Of a stretch of 10,959 nt of DNA, positions 6,796 through 10,959 are shown in pieces (positions within the stretch are counted from its first letter, which is position 1; the number at the start of each line of letters is the position of its first letter). The notes beneath the pieces are model-generated. The model worked only from the letters and a program-made list of their open reading frames with translations, did no database searches and was not told where the DNA came from. The translations under genes were made by a program, and so were the position numbers. This DNA is from a bacterium (lineage in GTDB: Bacteria > Babelota > Babeliae > Babelales > JABDEC01): contig CANKVQ010000011.1 of assembly GCA_947486885.1 (NCBI GenBank), forward strand, positions 1 to 10,959. The letters run 5' to 3'.

Positions 6796-7875
6796 TTGAA
6801 GTATTTACGATTATTACTATTACTAATTCTAGGGGTTAATTTACATGCTGAACAATTATATAAATGGGCAGTAATTGGTGCTGGTCCAGCTGGAATTATT
6901 AGTATCGCTCAACTTTTAGAACATGGTGTCAACGATCATGATATTGTGTGGATCGATCCTGAATTTGCTACCGGCCGATTAGGAAAATATTATGGTAATG
7001 TTCCCAGCAATCAAAAAGCATATCGTTTTACTAGCTTTTTAGAAAAATCTACCATTTTTGCTAATTTTGATTCACCAGCGATTCAAGCTATTAAAGCTTG
7101 CAATCAACAACAAGAACATCCCCTCCAGCTTGCAGTTGATGCTTTAAACGATATTACTAATTATCTTCGTACCCAAGTAATTTCAATGCAAACTACAGTA
7201 CAAGCTCTAGAGTCAGAACCAGACAAGCTCAGTAATAATTGGCGCTTAACTATTAATCAGCCAGCTCAAGCTAAAATCTTAGCTCAAAAAGTAATTTTAG
7301 CTGTTGGCGCGCACCCTAAAACACTAAATTATCAAAATATTACTGAAATACCACTAGATTTAGCACTTGATGTAACTAAATTAAGCACTTTAGTTACTAC
7401 TAATGATACTGTCATGGTAATTGGCAGTGCCCACTCTGCACTACTAATAGTAAAATATTTGCATGATTTTGGCGTTTAAAAAATTATTAATTTATATACT
7501 AAAGAGCCAACATTTAAACGTACTGGTGAATTAGAAGGAATTACCGCTTACTGGGCCCAATATGTCTTGCTACAAACACATCCAGCCAATATTGAACGAG
7601 TGCTTTTTGATCCTAAAACTATATCCCTATATTTAGCCCAGTCTACCAAAATAATTTATGCTTTTGGTTATGAACCCAACAAAATCTTGGTCAATGGATT
7701 AACACACTTAACTTGTGACCAAGCTACTGGTGTAATTCAAAAAAAACTTTATGGAATCGGCATTGCATTTCCAGAAATTGAGCAAAACAAAGACGGCTCT
7801 TGTGAAAAGGCGATTGGCCTGCATGCTTTCATAGATCGCATAAAACAACTTATGCCAGCTTGGCTACAAAAATAA
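6796..7875 (+). pseudogene. Exported FAD/NAD(P)-binding oxidoreductase interrupted by one in-frame TAA
   Basis: Two open segments (6796-7479 and 7480-7875) lie in the same frame and together encode one flavin-dependent oxidoreductase of about 358 aa. The only break is TAA at 7477-7479, codon 228. Residues 1-18 are a signal peptide (leucine-rich, ending LHA), so the product would act outside the cytoplasm, unusual for this fold. The dinucleotide-binding GAGPAG is at 28-33, an ILAVGAHPKTL segment at 167-177, and a second nucleotide-binding motif VIGSAHSALL at 208-217. After the stop come YAFGYEPNKI and LYGIGIAFPE, typical C-terminal parts of such flavoproteins. Reading GV-stop-KIINLYTKEP suggests an AAA, CAA or GAA codon changed by one base. 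No other lesion is seen, so the break is recent, a sequencing error, or suppressed in the cell. Substrate and electron partner are unknown; the second segment has an internal ATG-less N-terminus and no own Shine-Dalgarno. Confidence 0.8.
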
Positions 7876-7894
7876 TTTAACTCGCCGAACAATT

Positions 7895-8875
7895 TTAGGC
7901 TTTCAAAATATCAGCTGGAATTAGTGCTTGCAAATCTTCTGGTAATGGACAAGTAAACTGATAATCAATCCCACAATATTCAAACTTAATCGCATACGCA
8001 TGTAATGCTTGCCTAGCGATCAATTTCGAGCTAGACCCGTAAATAGTATCTCCCAAGATTGGATGCCCTAGTGAGGCCATATGCACACGTATTTGGTGCA
8101 TGCGACCAGTTTCAGGTTGCACTTCGACTACAGCTAGATCATCTGCTAAATATTTTAAGACCCGATAAGCAGTTTTAGCCGTGCGGGCATTGCGATTACG
8201 AATTTCACTTAAATCTTTGACTACGGCCATTTTATTACGTTGTACTGGATGACGAGCAATAGCTAAATTAACCACACCCTGCAATTCTGGATGACCACGT
8301 ACTACTGCCAGATAAGTTTTATGGATGGTGCGCGCTTTGAATTTATCGCTGATTAGAGCTTGCGCAAAATTGTTGCGCGCTACTAACATTAAGCCCGAAG
8401 TCTGCAAATCTAATCTGTGTACTATTCCCGGCCGTTCAGCATAACCAACATGTGCGATTTCTTGAAATTTACTTAAAATCCAGTCGACTAAAGTCACGCC
8501 CGTAAAATCATGTTGTGGTGCATGAACCACCAAGCCTGCAGGCTTAGAGATTACTAAGAAATCTGGGTGGGTATGTAAAACCTGTACCCCTAAACTATCC
8601 TGATCAATCAGAACTTGTTTACTTGTTTGAGCCGGTGGGAACTTAACTAGTACTTGATCACCTAATTTTAGAGTAATTCCAGGCCGTTCAACAATTTTTT
8701 GATTAATAGTAACTAATTTATCAGTAATTAAGTTTTTAAAAAAAGAACGAGAATAAGCTGGAAACTGACTAGTAATAAAATTATCTAATCTAATCCCCAC
8801 ATTTTCTATAGTAATCGTAAATTCAAATTCTGCCTCTGGTGCAATTACTTTATCTGCTAATAACTCTGGTCCCAT
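7895..8875 (-). CDS. rluD: RluD-type 23S rRNA pseudouridine synthase
   Basis: Member of the RluA pseudouridine synthase family, most like RluD, which modifies helix 69 of 23S rRNA in the large subunit. It is 326 aa, a usual RluD length. An S4 RNA-binding domain covers about 27-75 (GIRLDNFITSQFPAYSRSFF and on). The catalytic domain has RPGIVHRLDLQTSG at 148-161, with the catalytic Asp D156 in HRLD. KPAGLVVHAP (111-120) and the GRMHQIRVHMASLGHPILGD segment near the C-terminus are further family motifs. The residues after HRLD are LQ rather than the common KD/RD, a small deviation that keeps T-S-G. An AGGGA four to five bases before the ATG is a slightly close Shine-Dalgarno. It converges on the flavoprotein gene with 19 bases between them. 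Family is certain; RluD rather than another RluA paralogue is likely. Confidence 0.9.
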   Translation of the reverse strand: MGPELLADKVIAPEAEFEFTITIENVGIRLDNFITSQFPAYSRSFFKNLITDKLVTINQKIVERPGITLKLGDQVLVKFPPAQTSKQVLIDQDSLGVQVLHTHPDFLVISKPAGLVVHAPQHDFTGVTLVDWILSKFQEIAHVGYAERPGIVHRLDLQTSGLMLVARNNFAQALISDKFKARTIHKTYLAVVRGHPELQGVVNLAIARHPVQRNKMAVVKDLSEIRNRNARTAKTAYRVLKYLADDLAVVEVQPETGRMHQIRVHMASLGHPILGDTIYGSSSKLIARQALHAYAIKFEYCGIDYQFTCPLPEDLQALIPADILKA

Positions 8876-9055
8876 AAATTCCCTAATTTAGTACCGTTTA
8901 GACCCTGATTGAATTTGTTGATAAGTTTAATTTAACACAAACTTAAATATTTAACCAAAAGAGCTTAATTAGACAAATTCATTAGATCCGCTATGTTTTG
9001 GTAAGTACCATCTTAAAAATTATCTTAAAACAATTTAGATTTCGGGAGAAATGGC
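8876..9055. promoter_or_regulatory. Divergent rluD-mgtE intergenic region with candidate mgtE promoter
   Basis: On the plus strand, TAGACA (8970-8975, 5/6) and TATGTT (8992-8997, 4/6) are 16 bases apart, a reasonable promoter for mgtE with a start near 9004. GGGAG at 9044-9048, seven bases before the ATG at 9056, is a clear Shine-Dalgarno and decides against the out-of-frame ATG at 9051. The minus-strand promoter for rluD is not obvious. I see no Mg2+ riboswitch-like structure in the roughly 50-base leader. Confidence 0.45.
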
Positions 9056-10408
9056 ATGCAAGATAGCCAGATTTTTGAACGAATCAAGCAAAACATTCAA
9101 GCAATTATTAATCAAGAGAGCGATCTAGATCGCGAATTATGGGAAAAATTATTAAATTTACACCCGGCCGACGTTGCCCAATTTTTATCTGAAATCGAAC
9201 GGGAAGATTTTCAAGCACTTTTTATTAGCTTTCCTCAAGACACGCAAATTAAAATTTTTAAGTTTTTAAGTGAGCCACTACAAGCTTATGCGCTCTCTTT
9301 TTTAGACGATCAGGCCAAAGCTAATCTTCTAAAATCTATGCCTACTGACGAGCTGATTGATTTATTTGATATCATGTCAGATAAAGACTTAAAACATCTT
9401 TTTGGTTTATTGCAAAAAAAAGAGCGTGAACGAGTCTTGTCGCTCATGAAATTTAAGCCAGAATCTGCTGGTGGGATCATGGATATTGATGTAATCACTT
9501 TTTCGCCAGAATTTACAGTGGCTAATTGTATCCAGCTATTACAACGCTTACAACCTAATATTGAGCTGCACAAAAATATTTATGTCACCGGCGCTAATCA
9601 TAAATTACTAGGCCATATTCACTTAGAAGACTTGCTAATTCAAAAACCACAGGCCATTGTGAACGCTTTTATGCAAAAAGACGATTTAGTGATTAATGTT
9701 GGTGAAGATCAAGAAGTTGCCGCGCAAAAGATGAACCACTATCAACTAACTTCTGCACCAGTAGTTAGCGATGACAACGTACTTTTAGGGGTGATTCCCG
9801 CAGAGACTTTGATCGATATTATCGAAGCTGAATCTTCAGAAGACATTTATAAAATGTCTGCCATGACACCCATCAAGCAGACTTATTTTGAAACCCCATT
9901 TTTAAAGCTCTTTTACGAACGCAGCTATATCTTAATCGCACTGTTATTAATCGAATCTTTTTCTAGTATTATTTTACAAACCTTTGAAGCAACCATTATT
10001 GGCTTAATTGCGTTTATTCCCATGCTCACTTCAGCTGGTGGTAACACTAGTAGTCAGTCTTCAGCTTTAGCGATTCAGGGTTTAGCCGGCGGTGAAATTA
10101 CCTCCGCTAATTTTCAAAGATTTTTAAAAAGAGAACTTTTAATGGCTTTGGCGATTGCCTCGACATTGGGCGTAACTGGCTTTATTCGCATGCAATTTAG
10201 TCCCAATGCTAGTTTATTCAAAAGCTTAGCTGTCAGCGTAACATTGGCGATTATCGTCATGATCTCAGTCGCACTTGGCAGTTGCATACCAGTTCTGCTG
10301 AAGCGTCTAAGAATTGATCCGGCTTTCTCAGCCGGACCGTTCTTAGCAACTTTAATGGATATACTTGGTATCGTAATTTTTTGTTATATTAGCCAGTTAA
10401 TACTATAA
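9056..10408 (+). CDS. mgtE: Magnesium transporter MgtE
   Basis: Inner-membrane Mg2+ channel/transporter gated by cytoplasmic Mg2+; 450 aa, full length. Domains in order: the superhelical MgtE N domain (about 30-135, including HPADVAQFL and the ESAGGIMD segment), two CBS domains (about 145-200 and 205-258), the acidic plug helix IIEAESSEDIYKM (255-267), and five transmembrane helices from about 288 on. The pore signature reads SAGGNTSSQSSALAIQGLAG (326-345). DPAFSAGPFLATLMDILG (421-438) contains the conserved pore aspartate at D435. The acidic residues that sense Mg2+ at the CBS/plug interface appear kept, so normal feedback gating is expected. It is preceded by a strong Shine-Dalgarno and converges on a small Cys-rich gene, with nine bases between the stops. 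Confidence 0.95.
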   Translation: MQDSQIFERIKQNIQAIINQESDLDRELWEKLLNLHPADVAQFLSEIEREDFQALFISFPQDTQIKIFKFLSEPLQAYALSFLDDQAKANLLKSMPTDELIDLFDIMSDKDLKHLFGLLQKKERERVLSLMKFKPESAGGIMDIDVITFSPEFTVANCIQLLQRLQPNIELHKNIYVTGANHKLLGHIHLEDLLIQKPQAIVNAFMQKDDLVINVGEDQEVAAQKMNHYQLTSAPVVSDDNVLLGVIPAETLIDIIEAESSEDIYKMSAMTPIKQTYFETPFLKLFYERSYILIALLLIESFSSIILQTFEATIIGLIAFIPMLTSAGGNTSSQSSALAIQGLAGGEITSANFQRFLKRELLMALAIASTLGVTGFIRMQFSPNASLFKSLAVSVTLAIIVMISVALGSCIPVLLKRLRIDPAFSAGPFLATLMDILGIVIFCYISQLIL

Positions 10409-10417
10409 AATATGGCC

Positions 10418-10712
10418 TTACAGATCACATCGCGCAGCAGAAGAATGATCTTCTTCGTTGTATGATATACATATTTGTGGTAAGGCATTTGAGCAACATC
10501 CATAATACGGACTGTCTGGAGCAACATTAGGGCGACAACATTTCGTGTCTTCATTGCATGGATTTCCTTGAGGAACACATGGTTTTTTATTTAATTTATC
10601 TGTAACTTTAAACGTGCTTTTTTTATTTGTTTCCTTAGTCTGCAAACCACTTTCAACTGAACCTATAACACACACACACACACAATAAAATACTCGCTAA
10701 TAACTTTTTCAT
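10418..10712 (-). CDS. Secreted Cys-rich (knottin-like) small protein, out of frame at a (CA)8 run
   Basis: Not a family I recognise. The ATG at 10712 is eight bases after a perfect AGGAGG and starts a signal peptide (MKKLLASILLCVCVC). As sequenced this frame ends after 19 residues (TGA at 10655-10653). Adding one dinucleotide to the TG run (or removing two) joins it to the long downstream frame, giving a 98-aa protein that ends at 10418. The downstream half has a Lys/Thr-rich stretch and then eight cysteines spaced C-x6-C-x5-CC-x12-CC-x7-C-x13-C, ending RCDL. The C-x6-C-x5-CC start recalls inhibitor-cystine-knot peptides; KCCRPN is similar to segments of such toxins. An even cysteine count and a signal peptide suggest a secreted, disulfide-bonded peptide. 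A GTG at 10681 could start the long frame but lacks a ribosome site and the signal peptide. Reality of the gene is fairly likely; function is unknown. Confidence 0.6.
10669..10684. repeat. (CA)8 dinucleotide microsatellite
   Basis: Eight uninterrupted CA units (TG on the coding strand) lie in the signal-peptide codons of the Cys-rich gene. Six or nine units would keep the reading frame; eight puts it out. Short simple repeats of this kind inside 5' coding sequence are classic sites of slipped-strand phase variation. Confidence 0.9.
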
Positions 10713-10720
10713 ACTCATAA

Positions 10721-10726
10721 CCTCCT
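10721..10726 (-). promoter_or_regulatory. Consensus Shine-Dalgarno AGGAGG of the Cys-rich gene
   Basis: The minus strand reads AGGAGG with eight bases to the ATG at 10712 and only two to the ATG at 10718, so 10712 is the start. It is the strongest ribosome binding site in the window, suggesting a well-translated gene when in frame. Confidence 0.7.
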
Positions 10727-10884
10727 AAATTTTAATTTTTATAACTACAAACAATCTTTTACCTTTACAACTATTTTACAATGGCTCCTGTAAATGATCC
10801 GAAATGTTATCTATAGCATTCGCAAAACAAAATGTCCGAATTTATCCAACTTAAGATACCCCACCATCTAGGCATCCTGCTGTG
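10727..10884. other. Non-coding stretch upstream of the Cys-rich gene
   Basis: About 158 bases between the Shine-Dalgarno and the right-edge repeat. The minus strand has an A/T-rich stretch with TATAAA near 10744-10739 and repeated TTGTAAA/TTGTTTG words, which may hold the promoter, but no well-spaced hexamer pair is seen. Together with the repeat to its right it forms the longest gene-free part of the window. Confidence 0.35.
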
Positions 10885-10959
10885 CCCGCCATAGCTGAAA
10901 GCGACGGCTGGGAGTATTCTGCGCAGCTCATAGAGCATAGCAGAATGTATCGAAGGACG
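10885..10959. repeat. Composite palindromic element, two tandem hairpins, cut by the window edge
   Basis: The first hairpin (10885-10912) pairs CCCGCCATAGCT with AGCGACGGCTGGG around GAA, with one bulge and two mismatches. The second (10916-10946) is ATTCTGC / GCAGAAT enclosing GCTC-ATA-GAGC, with a symmetric three-base internal loop. The tail ends in ATCGAAGGACG at the edge. The region is clearly richer in G+C than the rest of the window. Intergenic position, symmetry and base composition suggest a dispersed palindromic repeat of the kind found in many copies in bacterial genomes; copy number cannot be seen here. A terminator role is unlikely because no T-run follows on either strand. Confidence 0.55.

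Noticed and set aside
7471..7490. TTTAAAAAA at the broken flavoprotein stop as a programmed frameshift site
   Set aside because: The two halves are in the same frame, so a -1 or +1 shift would not join them, and the T-TTA-AAA slippery codons are not in the zero frame.
8917..8925. TTATCAACA on the minus strand as a DnaA box
   Set aside because: A single 8/9 match in AT-rich DNA, with no cluster of boxes and no origin-associated genes nearby.
9004..9055. Mg2+-responsive leader (M-box-like) before mgtE
   Set aside because: The leader is too short for a known Mg2+ riboswitch and shows no conserved stem-loop or terminator.
10384..10578. 64-codon minus-strand frame overlapping the Cys-rich gene and the mgtE end
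   Set aside because: It overlaps two better supported coding regions, has no ribosome binding site and shows no recognisable domain; a shadow frame.
10807..10959. Open minus-strand frame of 50 codons running in from the right edge
   Set aside because: It runs through both hairpins of the palindromic element, has no supported start and no recognisable product; it is most likely repeat sequence that happens to stay open.

Overview
This is an AT-rich bacterial window, densely packed on both strands, from a Gram-negative-type cell. The evidence for a double membrane is a BamD-like outer-membrane assembly protein, a type IV pilus/type II secretion ATPase with a prepilin-like protein, and exported proteins. 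The mixture (small AT-rich genes, a BamD-like protein without a lipid anchor, several non-ATG starts, an exported flavoprotein, a secreted Cys-rich peptide) would fit a host-associated lineage such as Candidatus Dependentiae (TM6/Babeliae). That assignment is an inference from general character, not from a marker gene.

Layout. (1) hisS (+) at 15-1289 converges on a minus-strand cluster transcribed 3391 to 1298: a BamD-like TPR protein, a YraN-family protein and cdsA. yraN and cdsA overlap and are probably translationally coupled. (2) A divergent intergenic region (3392-3647) carries a good extended -10 promoter for a plus-strand cluster: an M48 membrane metalloprotease, a PilB/GspE ATPase and a GspH/FimT-like prepilin. 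The prepilin starts at a TTG inside the ATPase gene. (3) An exported FAD/NAD(P)-binding oxidoreductase (6796-7875) is cut by one in-frame TAA. It converges on an RluD-type pseudouridine synthase (minus, 7895-8875). (4) mgtE (+, 9056-10408) encodes a full-length Mg2+ channel/transporter. (5) On the right, facing mgtE, is a small gene (minus, 10418-10712) with a perfect AGGAGG, a signal peptide and an eight-cysteine, knottin-like mature domain. A (CA)8 run in its signal-peptide codons puts the two halves out of frame by exactly one dinucleotide. (6) The window ends in a GC-richer composite of two adjacent hairpins (10885-10959) that looks like a dispersed palindromic repeat.

Most genes are housekeeping or envelope genes: translation (hisS, rluD), phospholipid synthesis (cdsA), outer-membrane assembly, pilus/secretion, Mg2+ transport. 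The most unusual locus is the right-hand end: a candidate phase-variable, secreted, disulfide-rich peptide. The sequence shows both the intact codon structure on each side of the repeat and the one-unit frame offset. Switching, secretion and function are inference.
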